A stretch of 35,573 nucleotides of DNA from Caulobacteraceae bacterium (GCA_947478785.1 CANJXI010000040.1:1-35573), one strand, 5' to 3'. Positions 1 to 8,812 are shown, numbered from the stretch's first letter. Program-made: numbers and translations. The notes: generated by a model not told the origin, from the letters alone.

Positions 1-2
1 AC

Positions 3-128
3 CACGTCTTCAAGGACTACGACGCCATCCTCGACGCCGTCTGCGACGCCTGGAACCGCCTCATCGCCGAGCCAGACCGCATCCAATCCCTCGGCGCACG
101 GACATGGGCCTGCTGCGGTGACGTTTAA
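3..128 (+). mobile_element. IS630-family transposase, 3' end only
   Basis: Reading frame 3 is open from the left edge to a TAA at 126-128 and gives about 41 residues. They contain the pattern W-N-R-L-I, then P-D-R-I, then S-L-G-x-R-x-W, which resembles the C-terminal end of IS630-type DDE transposases (pattern 'AWN-L-..P-RI-SI..R-WA'). The catalytic part lies outside the window, so intactness cannot be judged. Just after the stop, a GGCGG (130-134) and CCGCC (145-149) pair around a central TATA could be part of the element end or a small hairpin. IS630 elements insert at TA. The family call rests only on this tail. Confidence 0.6.
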
Positions 129-332
129 GGGCGGTTGGTATAAGCCGCCGCCGGCCCGGCGCCCGGAACGTGGACGCGCGCTCGCCTCCTCGACACCTGT
201 TCTGGCCTTGGCGAACAGCGCTTTCTCCCCACGGCCGGCCGATCGGCCAGCGTCAGGTTGCGGCGCCGCGGCGTCCTGCATATGCTGCATCGCAACATGA
301 CTGACTCCGGCGGACTCCGGACAGGACCCGAT

Positions 333-1577
333 ATGCGCCAGCCGCCGATCGCCACGGCCAATCCCGCCGAGCCCAAGCCGGACGCCGCGGCGCTCCCCGA
401 GGCGTCCAAGCCCACCGGGACGGCGTTCGGCAGCGTGGCCTTGCTGCTGCAGGGCGGCGGGGCGCTGGGCGCCTATCAGGCCGGGGTCTACGAGGCCTTG
501 CAGGAGGCCGGGATCGAACCGACCTGGATCGCGGGCATCTCGATCGGCGCCGTCAACAGCGCGATCATCGCGGGCAACCCGCCGCAGACGCGGGTCGAGA
601 AACTGCGGGCGTTCTGGGAGCTGGCCAGCGAACCCGGCGACTTCGGCCTGACGGCGGCCTGGACGGACCTCCTGAGCGGCGGCGCGCTGCGTCGGGTCGC
701 CAACCAAGTCTTCGCCGGCCAGGTGATGGTGAACGGCGTGGCCGGCTTCTTCACCCCGCGCGCGCCCCCGCCCTTCCTGATGCCGCCCGGCGCGCCACAG
801 GCCACCAGCTGGTACGACACCTCGGCGCTTCGCCCCACGCTGGAGCGCCTGGTCGATTTCGACCGGATCAACTCAGGCCAGATCCGCTTCAGCGTCGGGG
901 CGGTCAATGTCCGAACCGGCAACTTCGCCTATTTCGACAACAGCACCGAGGTCATCCGCCCAGAGCACATCATGGCCAGCGGCGCCCTGCCCCCCGCCTT
1001 CGACGCGGTGGAGGTGGACGGGGAATTCTACTGGGACGGCGGGCTGGTCTCGAACACGCCGCTGGACTGGGTGCTGTCGGCCCGCTCCGACCTCGACACC
1101 CTGATCTTCCAGGTGGACCTGTGGAGCGCGCGCGGCGAGCTGCCCCGCGACCTGAGCGAGGTGATGGTCCGGATCAAGGAGGTCCAGTTCTCCAGCCGCA
1201 CCCGCGCCGCGACCGACGCGTTCCGCAAGCTGCAGCACGTGCGGGGCCTGTTCAACGAACTGCTGGCGAAGATGCCGCCGGAGCTGGCCGCCACGCCGCA
1301 GGCCCGGGCGCTGGCCATGGCCTCCGACCCGGCGGTCTACAATATCGTGCAGCTGATCTACCGCTCGCCGCCCTACGAGGGCCAGTCGAAGGACTTCGAG
1401 TTCTCCCGGCGCACGATGGAGGAGCACTGGAAGGCGGGCCTGCGCGACGCGCGCGCGACCTTGGCCCATCCGAAAGTCCTGACCCCGCCCACCGGCCCTC
1501 ATTCGGTCCAGGTTTTCGACTTCACCACCCCGGGACGGAACCCGGACGGTTCCCCAGCGCAGAAGGACCCAGCATGA
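333..1577 (+). CDS. Patatin-like phospholipase family protein
   Basis: Predicted serine lipid acyl hydrolase of 414 residues. The glycine-rich oxyanion motif [11 protein letters not shown] lies near residues 33-43. The nucleophile elbow GISIG has Ser70, and the DGG motif supplies Asp235, so the Ser-Asp dyad is complete. The C-terminal part resembles the extension (DUF3734-like) of bacterial patatins found beside 3-hydroxybutyrate dehydrogenase. ATG 333 was chosen because AGGA lies 6 nt upstream; in-frame ATGs at 258, 282 and 297 lack a ribosome site. The stop overlaps the next start (ATGA), so the two genes are translationally coupled. The pairing suggests a role in lipid or polyhydroxyalkanoate turnover, but the substrate is not shown. 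No signal peptide is evident, so it is probably cytoplasmic or granule-associated. Confidence 0.88.
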   Translation: MRQPPIATANPAEPKPDAAALPEASKPTGTAFGSVALLLQGGGALGAYQAGVYEALQEAGIEPTWIAGISIGAVNSAIIAGNPPQTRVEKLRAFWELASEPGDFGLTAAWTDLLSGGALRRVANQVFAGQVMVNGVAGFFTPRAPPPFLMPPGAPQATSWYDTSALRPTLERLVDFDRINSGQIRFSVGAVNVRTGNFAYFDNSTEVIRPEHIMASGALPPAFDAVEVDGEFYWDGGLVSNTPLDWVLSARSDLDTLIFQVDLWSARGELPRDLSEVMVRIKEVQFSSRTRAATDAFRKLQHVRGLFNELLAKMPPELAATPQARALAMASDPAVYNIVQLIYRSPPYEGQSKDFEFSRRTMEEHWKAGLRDARATLAHPKVLTPPTGPHSVQVFDFTTPGRNPDGSPAQKDPA

Positions 1578-2356
1578 CCCTGCAAGACAAAGTCGCCATC
1601 GTCACCGGGGCCGCCAGCGGCATCGGCAAGGAGATCGCCGTGCAGTTCTTCGCCGAGGGCGCCAAGGTGGCCATCGCCGACCTGAACCTGGAGGCGGCCA
1701 ACGCCACGGCCAAGGCAATCGACCCCAGCGGCAAGCGGGTGATCGGCGTGGCCATGAACGTCACCGACGAAGCGCAGGTGGACGCGGGCGTCGAGGCGAT
1801 CGCGGCTCAGCTGGGCGGCGTCGATATCCTGGTCTCCAACGCCGGCATCCAGATCGTCAGTCCCATCGAGGACTTCAAGTTCTCCGACTGGAAGCTGATG
1901 CTGGCGATCCATCTGGACGGGGCCTTCCTGACCACGCGCGCCTGCCTCAAACACATGTACGCGCAAGGCCGCGGCGGCAGCGTGATCTACATGGGCTCGG
2001 TGCATTCCAAGGAGGCCTCCCTGCTGAAGGCGCCCTATGTCACCGCCAAGCACGGCCTGGAGGGCCTGGCCAAGGTGGTGGCAAAGGAAGGCGCCAAGCA
2101 CGGCGTGCGCTCCAACGTCATCTGCCCGGGGTTCGTGCGCACCCCGCTGGTGGACAAGCAGATCCCCGAGCAGGCGGCCGCCCTGGGGATCAGCGAGGAG
2201 GCGGTGATCAAGACCGTGATGCTGAAGGAGACGGTGGACGGCGAGTTCACCACCGTCGACGACGTGGCCCGCACGGCGGTGTTCCTGGCCGGTTTCCCGA
2301 CCAACGCGCTCACCGGCCAGTCGATCGTCGTCAGCCACGGCTGGTTCATGCAGTGA
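1574..2356 (+). CDS. bdhA: 3-hydroxybutyrate dehydrogenase (SDR family)
   Basis: NAD-dependent short-chain dehydrogenase, 260 residues, expected to interconvert 3-hydroxybutyrate and acetoacetate in ketone-body or PHB metabolism. The cofactor motif TGAASGIG is at the N-terminus and an NAG motif follows. The catalytic set is Ser142, Tyr155 and Lys159, with the stretch SVHSKEAS...[10 protein letters not shown] that is characteristic of this dehydrogenase rather than of generic SDRs. The start ATG overlaps the stop of the patatin gene by 4 nt. It ends 18 bp before the convergent stop of the binding-protein gene; that gap contains GGCC-rich inverted sequence that could form a weak hairpin. The family call is strong and the substrate call good. 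Confidence 0.9.
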   Translation: MTLQDKVAIVTGAASGIGKEIAVQFFAEGAKVAIADLNLEAANATAKAIDPSGKRVIGVAMNVTDEAQVDAGVEAIAAQLGGVDILVSNAGIQIVSPIEDFKFSDWKLMLAIHLDGAFLTTRACLKHMYAQGRGGSVIYMGSVHSKEASLLKAPYVTAKHGLEGLAKVVAKEGAKHGVRSNVICPGFVRTPLVDKQIPEQAAALGISEEAVIKTVMLKETVDGEFTTVDDVARTAVFLAGFPTNALTGQSIVVSHGWFMQ

Positions 2357-2374
2357 GCCGTCGGGGCCGGCGCC

Positions 2375-3598
2375 TCAGGCCGGATAGGGTCTGACCGCTT
2401 CGGCGGTGACCTCGCTCAACAGGAACACGCGAGGTCCCTTCAGGGCGAGCCGGTCGTGGGGACCAAAGCCCATGCGGGTTCCGGCGCCGGCGCCGGCGGC
2501 GGGCAGATCGCGGACCTGCTCAAGGCCCGCGCGCAGGCCCGTCCGGGTGGGCTCCGGCGCACGCCGCAGGCCCTCCACCATCAGGGTCGCCATGTCCGAG
2601 CCGAAGGCGGGCAGGAGCGGAAAGGCAAGCGCGCCGTACCGCGCCTTGTAGCGTTCGGACATGACCTGCAGGGTGTGGTTGTGCGGATCGTACATGTCGG
2701 TGGCGATCCAGCCCTGCAGCGCCTTCCGGGCCGTTTCGCCGCCTGACGCGGCCATGGAAAACCCGAGATTGCCGTAACGGGCGACATCCCAGCCCTGCTC
2801 GTGGATGGCCAACGACAGCGGCACGCCGAGCCCGAAGAGACCCATGGCCACAAGGGCGTCGGCGCCAGCGGCGCGCGCGTCCGCGACGTACTTGCGCACA
2901 TCGGTCGTGCCCAGCGGAACGGCGATCTCGGCGACAACATCGACGCCCGATTCCCGGGCGGCCTTCACGAAGGGGCCGAGATAGGCCTCCCCATAGGCCC
3001 CTTCGCTGCGCAGGCAGGCGACCCGGGCATGGCCCTTGCGGGCGATGAGATAAGCCAGCAGCGGCCCCTCGTCGGGGAAATAGCCGGCCTGGTACTGGAA
3101 GTACCAGTCGCCCCAGGCCAGCGGCGTGCCCGCCCAGTGGATCTCCGGGATCCGGGCGGCCTCGATCTTCTTCGCGAGGCCTATGGCCGCGGGCGTGGTG
3201 GAGGGGCCGATGATGCCCACCACCTGGTCCTCGTTGACCAGCCTGTCCCAGGCCGCGGCGGTCGTGGCGACGTTGTCGTGCGAGCCGGCGTCGCCCTTGG
3301 CGGCCGCGCGATAGACCAGCTCGATGGGCCGGCCGTGGGCGCCGCCCGCCTTGTTGGCGGCGTCGACCACCAGCTGGACCGACTGTCCGAAAGGATCGGT
3401 CATTCCGCCCGCCCCGGGGACGTCCTGCAGGACGCCGAGCCGGATCGGCCCGCTGGACGCCTTGCCCGCCGACCCCTTCGGCGCGGCCGCGGGGCGGTTG
3501 CGCGCCTTGGCGCTTGCCGGGGCGGCGAGATTCGCCGCGGCCGCCGTCGCCGCGATACCCGTCAGGATCGCGCCGCGCCTGTTCCAGTCGGTGCTCAT
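2375..3598 (-). CDS. Periplasmic substrate-binding protein, branched-chain amino-acid type
   Basis: 407-residue type I periplasmic binding protein (Peripla_BP_6/LivK-like). The N-terminus has a paired arginine (NRRGAIL), a hydrophobic alanine-rich stretch and a likely cleavage near ASA-KA, so export is predicted and Tat is possible. The mature part opens with the usual 'IRLGVLQD' strand, has IIGPSTTPAA around the ligand cleft, and later YGEAYLGPFVKAA typical of the second lobe. ATG 3598 was chosen over TTG 3601; upstream lies AGGGGCAGGG. It is the last gene of a likely operon after the efflux pump and the flavin monooxygenase. No permease or ATPase is nearby, so it may serve a distant transporter or act as a solute sensor. 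The ligand is unknown. Confidence 0.85.
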   Translation of the reverse strand: MSTDWNRRGAILTGIAATAAAANLAAPASAKARNRPAAAPKGSAGKASSGPIRLGVLQDVPGAGGMTDPFGQSVQLVVDAANKAGGAHGRPIELVYRAAAKGDAGSHDNVATTAAAWDRLVNEDQVVGIIGPSTTPAAIGLAKKIEAARIPEIHWAGTPLAWGDWYFQYQAGYFPDEGPLLAYLIARKGHARVACLRSEGAYGEAYLGPFVKAARESGVDVVAEIAVPLGTTDVRKYVADARAAGADALVAMGLFGLGVPLSLAIHEQGWDVARYGNLGFSMAASGGETARKALQGWIATDMYDPHNHTLQVMSERYKARYGALAFPLLPAFGSDMATLMVEGLRRAPEPTRTGLRAGLEQVRDLPAAGAGAGTRMGFGPHDRLALKGPRVFLLSEVTAEAVRPYPA

Positions 3599-3687
3599 CA
3601 ACGCCCTGCCCCTATGAGAAAATACAAATAGAATCCGCCCATTACAGGCACATCTTCGACTTCACGGCGATGGCGGGCAGCCGTCGA

Positions 3688-5346
3688 TCAGGCGAGTTGG
3701 AAGCCCTCGTAGCCCGCCTCGACGATCTCGCGGCACTTCTTGCTGTAGACATTGATCCCGGCGACGTAGGGCATGTAGACGCGCGCCTTCCCGGGAATAT
3801 TGGCGCCGACGTACCAGGAGTTGCAGGTCTCGTGCACCCGGATGTCGCCCTCGATAAGGGAAGCGACATGAGCGACCCAGTCGGTCTGGGCCGCCTCCGT
3901 CGGCTCGATGACCTTGAGGCCCCGAGCCCGCATGTCGACCAGGCAATCGGCGATCCAGCTTCCGTGCTGCTCCACCGAGCAGATCATGTTGGACAGCACC
4001 GACGGGCTGCCGGGCCCGGTGATGGTGAACAGGTTCGGGAAGCCGTGGACCTGCAGGCCAAGATAGGTGCGGGGGCCATCGGCGATCCAGGCGTCGCGCA
4101 TCTTGCGCCCGTCGCGGCCCTGGATGTCGATGCGGTTCAGCGCCCCGGTCAGGGCGTCGAAGCCCGTGGCGTAGAGGATGACGTCGAACTCGAAGGCGCC
4201 CTGTTCCGTCTCGATCCCGGTCGGCGTGATGCGCTTGATGCCGCCCTTGCGCAGGTCGACCAGGGTGACGTTGTCGCGGTTGTAGGTCTCGAAATAGCCG
4301 TCGTCGATGATCATCCGCTTACAGCCCACCGGGTAGTGCGGGACGAGCGAGGCCGCGGTCTCGGGGTCCTTGACGACCCGCTTGATCATCTCGCCGTAGA
4401 GCTGGGTGCAGGCGCGGTTGGCCTCAATGTCCGACCGCACGTCGGCCCAGGCGAGCGCGCTGGTGGCGCTCCAGCCTTCGCGATCCAGGCGCGCCAGGCG
4501 TTCGGCCATCGGCGTCTCCAGGATCTTCCGGAGGGACATTCCGGAAGCCGCGGCGTCCTGCAGCGCGCCGAAACGCACCGTTCCGCCGATGGAATTCCAC
4601 TGGGCCTCGCGGATCGCCGGGTAGTCCTGGCGCAGGGTGTCGAACTCGCCCGGCTCATAGGGGCGCGTCCGCGTGGGGATGGTGTAGGCGGCCGAGCGCT
4701 GGAAGACGTGCAGATGTCTGGCCTCGCGGGCCACCACGGGGATCGACTGCACGCCTGAGGAACCGGTGCCGATGATCGCGACCCGCTTGCCGGTGAAGTC
4801 GAACCCTTCCTTCGGGAACCGGTTGGAGTAGAGCGACACCCCCTCGAACGAATGCAGCCCCTCGATCGCGGGCTCCAGCGGCGCCGACAGGCAGCCCACG
4901 GCCGTGATGACGAAGCGGCAGGTCCAGCGGTCGCCCTTGTCGGTCTCCACGGTCCAGGTCGCGCTGGCCTCGTCCCACGTCGCGGCCGTGACCTTGGTCT
5001 CGAACTTGATGTGCCGGCGCAGGTCCAGCCGGTCGGTGACGAAATTGGCGTAGGCCTCGAGCTCGTCGCGCGGGGCCATCAGCTCGGACCAGTCCCACTC
5101 GTCCTCGATGATCTTGGAGAAGGAGAACGAGTATTCGACGCTTTCGACATCCACCCGCGCGCCGGGATAGCGGTTCCAGAACCAGGTGCCGCCGACCCCG
5201 TCGCCCATCTCGACGACCTGACCGGTGAAACCCCGCTCGCGCAGCTGGTACATCATGTGCAGGCCGCCAAAGCCGGCGCCGATAACAACCGCATCGAAAT
5301 CGAGCGCGCCCTTAGCGCTGCTTTCCGCCGCATCCATACGCTTCAT
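3688..5346 (-). CDS. Flavin-containing monooxygenase, Baeyer-Villiger-like
   Basis: 552-residue class B flavoprotein monooxygenase expected to use FAD and NADPH. The FAD dinucleotide motif GAGFGG is at residues 23-28 and the NADPH motif GTGSSG follows the fingerprint region. The fingerprint, normally FxGxxxHxxxW(P/D), reads F167-E-G...Y173...F177-P178: His is Tyr and Trp is Phe, so it falls between the BVMO and FMO patterns. 'DVILYATGF' is the usual C-terminal motif. Length suits cyclohexanone/phenylacetone monooxygenase relatives (about 540). ATG 5346 is used; ATG 5337 is an alternative that leaves a longer leader behind the promoter at 5360-5388. It lies between an efflux pump and a binding protein, suggesting oxidation of a hydrophobic or ketone compound. 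Confidence 0.85.
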   Translation of the reverse strand: MKRMDAAESSAKGALDFDAVVIGAGFGGLHMMYQLRERGFTGQVVEMGDGVGGTWFWNRYPGARVDVESVEYSFSFSKIIEDEWDWSELMAPRDELEAYANFVTDRLDLRRHIKFETKVTAATWDEASATWTVETDKGDRWTCRFVITAVGCLSAPLEPAIEGLHSFEGVSLYSNRFPKEGFDFTGKRVAIIGTGSSGVQSIPVVAREARHLHVFQRSAAYTIPTRTRPYEPGEFDTLRQDYPAIREAQWNSIGGTVRFGALQDAAASGMSLRKILETPMAERLARLDREGWSATSALAWADVRSDIEANRACTQLYGEMIKRVVKDPETAASLVPHYPVGCKRMIIDDGYFETYNRDNVTLVDLRKGGIKRITPTGIETEQGAFEFDVILYATGFDALTGALNRIDIQGRDGRKMRDAWIADGPRTYLGLQVHGFPNLFTITGPGSPSVLSNMICSVEQHGSWIADCLVDMRARGLKVIEPTEAAQTDWVAHVASLIEGDIRVHETCNSWYVGANIPGKARVYMPYVAGINVYSKKCREIVEAGYEGFQLA

Positions 5347-5359
5347 CCCCGTTTAGAGG

Positions 5360-5388
5360 ATAATGTTTGCTGCGCGCGGGGCGGTCAA
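5360..5388 (-). promoter_or_regulatory. Sigma70-like promoter before the flavin monooxygenase
   Basis: On the minus strand TTGACC (5388-5383) and CATTAT (5365-5360) are separated by exactly 17 nt. The first hexamer matches 5 of 6 and the second 4 of 6 consensus bases. It lies in the 75-bp gap after the efflux gene, so the monooxygenase may be transcribed on its own as well as from upstream. A transcript from it would have a very short leader for ATG 5346. Confidence 0.5.
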
Positions 5389-5421
5389 CCGCGGGTGGCG
5401 GGATTGCCGCGCGCCGGGCGG

Positions 5422-6945
5422 CTACTCGACGATGATATCGTGTTCCGAGGCGTCCGGCTTGGGCGACCTTATGACCAGCAGCAGCGGTCCGAGGAGCATG
5501 ACGGCCAGCGCCATCCAGCTGAAGACGTTGTCGTAGCTCACCATCAGCGCCTGGCGGGTGACCTCCGCATTCAGCGCCGCCAGCCCGCCGCTGACGCTTG
5601 GATCCATCCACTGGGGCAGCACGGTCCGCAGCATCGGATCGGCGATGCTGATCCGCTCGGCGATGCGGGCGTGGGCGAGCGCGCTGTCGCGGATCACCAG
5701 GGCCTGCACCACCGAAATGCCGACGCTGGAGCCGATGTTGCGCAGCATGGTGAAGACCACGGTGCCCTCCGGGCGGTGGACGACGCTGAGCGTGCCGAAG
5801 GTCAGCGTCGTGAGCGGGGTGAAGATCAGGCCGGTCCCAATGCCCTGGATGAACGCCGCCCACATGATGGGGCCAACTCCCATGGCCAGGTTGAAATGGC
5901 TCATCTCCCATGTCGACCAGCCGCCCAGGACAATCCCGACCAGGCAGATCAGGCGCGCGTCGGTCCGCGCCATCAGCCATGGGATGAAGACGAACGCCAG
6001 CAGCGCGCCCAGGCCGCGCGGCGTCGTGACCCAGCCGCTGAGCATCGCCGAATAGCCCAGCAAATTCTGGGTGAACGACGGCAGGAGGGCGGCCGTGGAA
6101 AACAGCAGGAAGTTGAAGAAGAGCCCGAATATGCCGCCGCCTACGAAATTGGCGTCCTTGGCCAGGTCTCGATGGAAGAACGGCTGCTCGGCGGTCATGG
6201 TGTGAACGACGAAGACATAGAATCCGACCGCGCCCAGGATGGCGTAGGCCCAAATCTCCGGTGCGTGGAACCAGTCCTGGCCCGTGCCGCGATCCAGCAT
6301 CATCTGCAGGCCGATCACGCCCAGGGCGAGCGCGCCGAAGCCCAGGAAGTCGAAGGGTCGTTGGCGGCCCCCGTCATCGCGGCCCATGAAGGTGGAGAAC
6401 ACGAAGAACGCGATGGCGCCGATCGGCAGATTAATGAAGAACACCCAGCGCCAGTTCCAGTGCTCCGTGATCCAGCCGCCCAGCGTGGGCCCCAGGATCG
6501 GCCCGAGGACGATGGCCGAACTCCATATGCTCATCACCTTCGGCAGTATCCGCTGCGGGAAGATGTTGAGCATGATCGTCTGGGATATCGGCATCAGCGA
6601 TGCGCCAGCCAGCCCCTGCAGGGCGCGGAAAGCCACCAGTTCGGGAAGGTTGTTGGCGATGCCGCAGAGCATCGACGAGAAGGTGAAGCCGCCCACCGAC
6701 AGCAGCAGCATGCGCTTGCGGCCGATCTTCTCCGACAGCCAGCCCGACAGCGGGGTCATGACGGCGCTGGCCAGGATGTAGGAGGTCAGGACCCAGGTGA
6801 TCTCCTCCTGCGAGGCCGAGACGCTGCCCTGGATATGCGGCAGGGCCACGTTGGCGATCGTGGAGTCGAGCGTCATCATGATCGTGGCCAGGATCAGGGC
6901 CACCGTGATCGGTATCCGGTTCTTGACGTCCTGGGCGGAGATCAA
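5422..6945 (-). CDS. DHA2-family MFS efflux transporter (EmrB/QacA type)
   Basis: 507-residue inner-membrane drug:H+ antiporter with about 14 hydrophobic segments. The first helix carries LDSTIANVALPHI, the DHA2-type motif, and the loop between helices 2 and 3 carries WLSEKIGRKR (MFS motif A). 'GASLMPISQTIM' and 'GPILGPTLGGWI' (motif C, antiporter) follow. The frame begins at TTG 6945 with GGGG-rich sequence upstream; no ATG precedes the first helix, so a non-ATG start is inferred. It is the first gene of the minus-strand block with the monooxygenase and binding protein. No HlyD/EmrA membrane-fusion partner is adjacent, which is unusual for EmrB-like pumps. A substrate cannot be read from sequence. 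Confidence 0.88.
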   Translation of the reverse strand: MISAQDVKNRIPITVALILATIMMTLDSTIANVALPHIQGSVSASQEEITWVLTSYILASAVMTPLSGWLSEKIGRKRMLLLSVGGFTFSSMLCGIANNLPELVAFRALQGLAGASLMPISQTIMLNIFPQRILPKVMSIWSSAIVLGPILGPTLGGWITEHWNWRWVFFINLPIGAIAFFVFSTFMGRDDGGRQRPFDFLGFGALALGVIGLQMMLDRGTGQDWFHAPEIWAYAILGAVGFYVFVVHTMTAEQPFFHRDLAKDANFVGGGIFGLFFNFLLFSTAALLPSFTQNLLGYSAMLSGWVTTPRGLGALLAFVFIPWLMARTDARLICLVGIVLGGWSTWEMSHFNLAMGVGPIMWAAFIQGIGTGLIFTPLTTLTFGTLSVVHRPEGTVVFTMLRNIGSSVGISVVQALVIRDSALAHARIAERISIADPMLRTVLPQWMDPSVSGGLAALNAEVTRQALMVSYDNVFSWMALAVMLLGPLLLVIRSPKPDASEHDIIVE

Positions 6946-7204
6946 CGGACGCCCAGCCCCGTGATGTCCGCTCCGGCGAGGGCGGACTCAAATTCGCGAG
7001 GATGAAGGTTCAGCTTGGACATCGCGGGATGAATTGGTGGCGGCTCAGGGGCAGGCCCGCGGCGCGCCGGTTGGATCGCGATGTATCAGGTCTTTCGGCC
7101 GGAGCCACCAAACTCGCGGTTCCTGGTGTTCATTTGGCGAGCGATCGCCGATCCTGGCGTCATCGCGGCGCGAAACGACGCCGGTGGGACCGGGAGGAGC
7201 AGGC

Positions 7205-8461
7205 ATGGCTTACGGCGCCTCGCCATACGACAAGGAACTGCAGGAATCCTGGCGCGCCTTCTGTGACAGGCTGAAGGCGGCGGGCGACCTGGTCTTCAAG
7301 GACGTCAATCCGGGCACAGCGCTGCAACGGGTGGACGGATTCCGCTACCTGACCCAGAACCTCAGCCAAGCCTTCGACCTAGCGCTGGAGACCAAGGACA
7401 CCAAATACCCGGCCTTCCACACCTTCTGCTCGCCGACCCGCAAGCTGGGCTCGGACAATGCGGACTGCGTCTACATCCAGGCCTGGATCGACGGGGAGTC
7501 GACCTATCGGATCACCGGCAAGAAGGGCACGGCGCGGTTCTGGAACATCACTGTCCAGGGGCCGCGCAACACATCCAGCTATCCCAACGCACCGCGCGTG
7601 CTGCATGAGCCGTTCGGCGACACGCCGGAGGCCAATATCTTCGGCCATGAGCTGAAGACCAACTGGGACGGTTCCTTCGAGCTCTACGTGGGCGGACCGA
7701 AGCAGGGGCAGAACTGGCTGCCGACCACCAAGGGCACGCGCAAGCTGTTCCTGCGCCAGTACTTCGACCGATGGGACGAGGAGTCCGCCGAGTACCGCAT
7801 CGAGCGGGTCGGCATGGATACGCCGCGCCCGATCCCGACGCCCACCCAGATGGTCGAAGCCATGCGCTGGGCCGGGGATTTCTGCTACGACGCGGTCGAT
7901 TTCTGGCCGGAATGGGTCTGGGCCATGCCCGACCAGATCGACGCCAAGGCGCTGAACCAGTTCCGGGGCGCCAACCTCGACGACAAGACGCCCTGGACCG
8001 CCCAGGCGGAAACCCAGGACAAGCGCCGCGGCCGGCTGATCACCATGATGCGCTGGGGCCTGCAGAACGACGAAGCGCTGATCCTGGAATTCGACAGCTT
8101 CGACGGCTTCTGGATGATCACCAGCGAGGCGCTGTTTGGCAACAGCATGGACTACCTCTATCGCCACGTAAGCTACACCCCGAGCCGCACGGCCGTGGAT
8201 GCCGACGGCAAGATCCGGCTGGTGCTGAGCGCCAGCGATCCGGGCTTCGCCAACTGGATCGACAACCAGGCCTATACCTCCGGCGTGCTCACCTTCCGCA
8301 ATGTCGGCACCCGGCACGCACCGGAGTTCCGGACCAAGGTGGTCAAGGCGGCCGACGTCGCCCGGCACATGCCGCCCGACAGCCCGCGCCGCACGCCGCA
8401 GGAGCGCACCACCGAACTGCACGAGCGCTTCGACGCCATCCGGCGGCGTTACCGGCTGTGA
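7205..8461 (+). CDS. DUF1214-like protein
   Basis: 418-residue protein beginning at ATG 7205 behind GGGAGGAG. No signal peptide or membrane segment is visible. The C-terminal half resembles DUF1214 proteins: a GFWMITSEALFG stretch, an NSMDYLYRH stretch and 'GFANWIDNQAYTSGVLTFRN', where a ligand-site-like Asn/Trp cluster recurs. The N-terminal third contains 'CVYIQAWIDGESTYRI', a tryptophan-rich beta pattern. The biochemical role of the family is not established. It is divergent from the efflux/monooxygenase operon across 259 bp and overlaps a possible GTG of the following small gene (GTGA), so the two are co-transcribed and possibly coupled. A link with xenobiotic or sterol-like catabolism is inferred from position only. 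Confidence 0.7.
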   Translation: MAYGASPYDKELQESWRAFCDRLKAAGDLVFKDVNPGTALQRVDGFRYLTQNLSQAFDLALETKDTKYPAFHTFCSPTRKLGSDNADCVYIQAWIDGESTYRITGKKGTARFWNITVQGPRNTSSYPNAPRVLHEPFGDTPEANIFGHELKTNWDGSFELYVGGPKQGQNWLPTTKGTRKLFLRQYFDRWDEESAEYRIERVGMDTPRPIPTPTQMVEAMRWAGDFCYDAVDFWPEWVWAMPDQIDAKALNQFRGANLDDKTPWTAQAETQDKRRGRLITMMRWGLQNDEALILEFDSFDGFWMITSEALFGNSMDYLYRHVSYTPSRTAVDADGKIRLVLSASDPGFANWIDNQAYTSGVLTFRNVGTRHAPEFRTKVVKAADVARHMPPDSPRRTPQERTTELHERFDAIRRRYRL

Positions 8462-8472
8462 GCGGCGGGGTC

Positions 8473-8688
8473 ATGGCGGAGGACGGCCTGCCGGAGACGG
8501 AGGACCAGGATGGTCCGCGGGGCGCCACGCGCCGCGACTGGCTCGCGGGGGCCGGCGGATTGGCGCTCTCCGCGATGACCGGGATCGGCGCGCCAGCTGT
8601 CGCCGCGCCGATCGCATGCGAGCCGCCGCTGCCCGACGACAGCGCGCAGACGGGCCCCAGCTTCAGGAGGGTCTATCTGCAGAAATAG
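8473..8688 (+). CDS. Small twin-arginine signal protein, unknown function
   Basis: 71-residue protein I do not recognise. Residues 1-23 are acidic and polar, then TRRDWLAGAGGLALSAM fits a Tat signal (twin Arg, hydrophobic helix), with a likely AxA cut at AVAA. The mature part is only about 24 residues and is proline-rich at its start, with one Cys and ending in RRVYLQK. ATG 8473 is preceded by GGCGGGG; GTG 8458, which overlaps the upstream stop, is the alternative and adds five residues. Tat export of such a short mature chain is unusual. It could be a membrane-anchored peptide, a partner of the DUF1214-like protein, or a decayed larger protein. Confidence 0.55.
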   Translation: MAEDGLPETEDQDGPRGATRRDWLAGAGGLALSAMTGIGAPAVAAPIACEPPLPDDSAQTGPSFRRVYLQK

Positions 8689-8706
8689 CCGCGGAGCACA
8701 GGGATT

Positions 8707-8728
8707 GGCGGGACGTCAAGTCCCCGCC
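8707..8728 (+). terminator. Hairpin downstream of the small Tat-signal gene
   Basis: GGCGGGAC (8707-8714) can pair with GTCCCCGCC (8720-8728) around a GTCAA loop with one bulged base. It starts 18 nt after the stop at 8688. No T-run follows, so intrinsic termination is uncertain. Confidence 0.4.
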
Positions 8729-8749
8729 GGGTCTTCCCCGCCGGCGCAG

Positions 8750-8812
8750 GGCCTTCGCCCCGAGAGCCACGGCCAGAGGCAACTTTTTGCGAAGGCCGTA
8801 GGAGAAAAGTTG
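8750..8812 (+). promoter_or_regulatory. Interlocked inverted repeats (pseudoknot-capable leader)
   Basis: Two perfect inverted repeats interlock. GGCCTTCGC (8750-8758) pairs with GCGAAGGCC (8789-8797). CAACTTTT (8780-8787), inside that loop, pairs with AAAAGTTG (8805-8812) beyond it. The topology is that of an H-type pseudoknot, or of two mutually exclusive hairpins. It lies about 190 nt upstream of the cysD start. It could be an RNA switch for sulfate assimilation, or a copy of an interspersed REP-like repeat. I cannot assign it to a known riboswitch class. Confidence 0.4.

Noticed and set aside
4852..7005. A 717-codon plus-strand open frame opposite the monooxygenase and efflux pump
   Set aside because: It is rich in Arg, Gly and His with no recognisable domain, and it runs antisense to two genes with clear motifs. 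Such shadows are common in high-G+C DNA.
8750..8812. Naming the pseudoknot-like element a SAM-II riboswitch
   Set aside because: The topology is similar, but the loop is far longer and I do not see the conserved binding bases.
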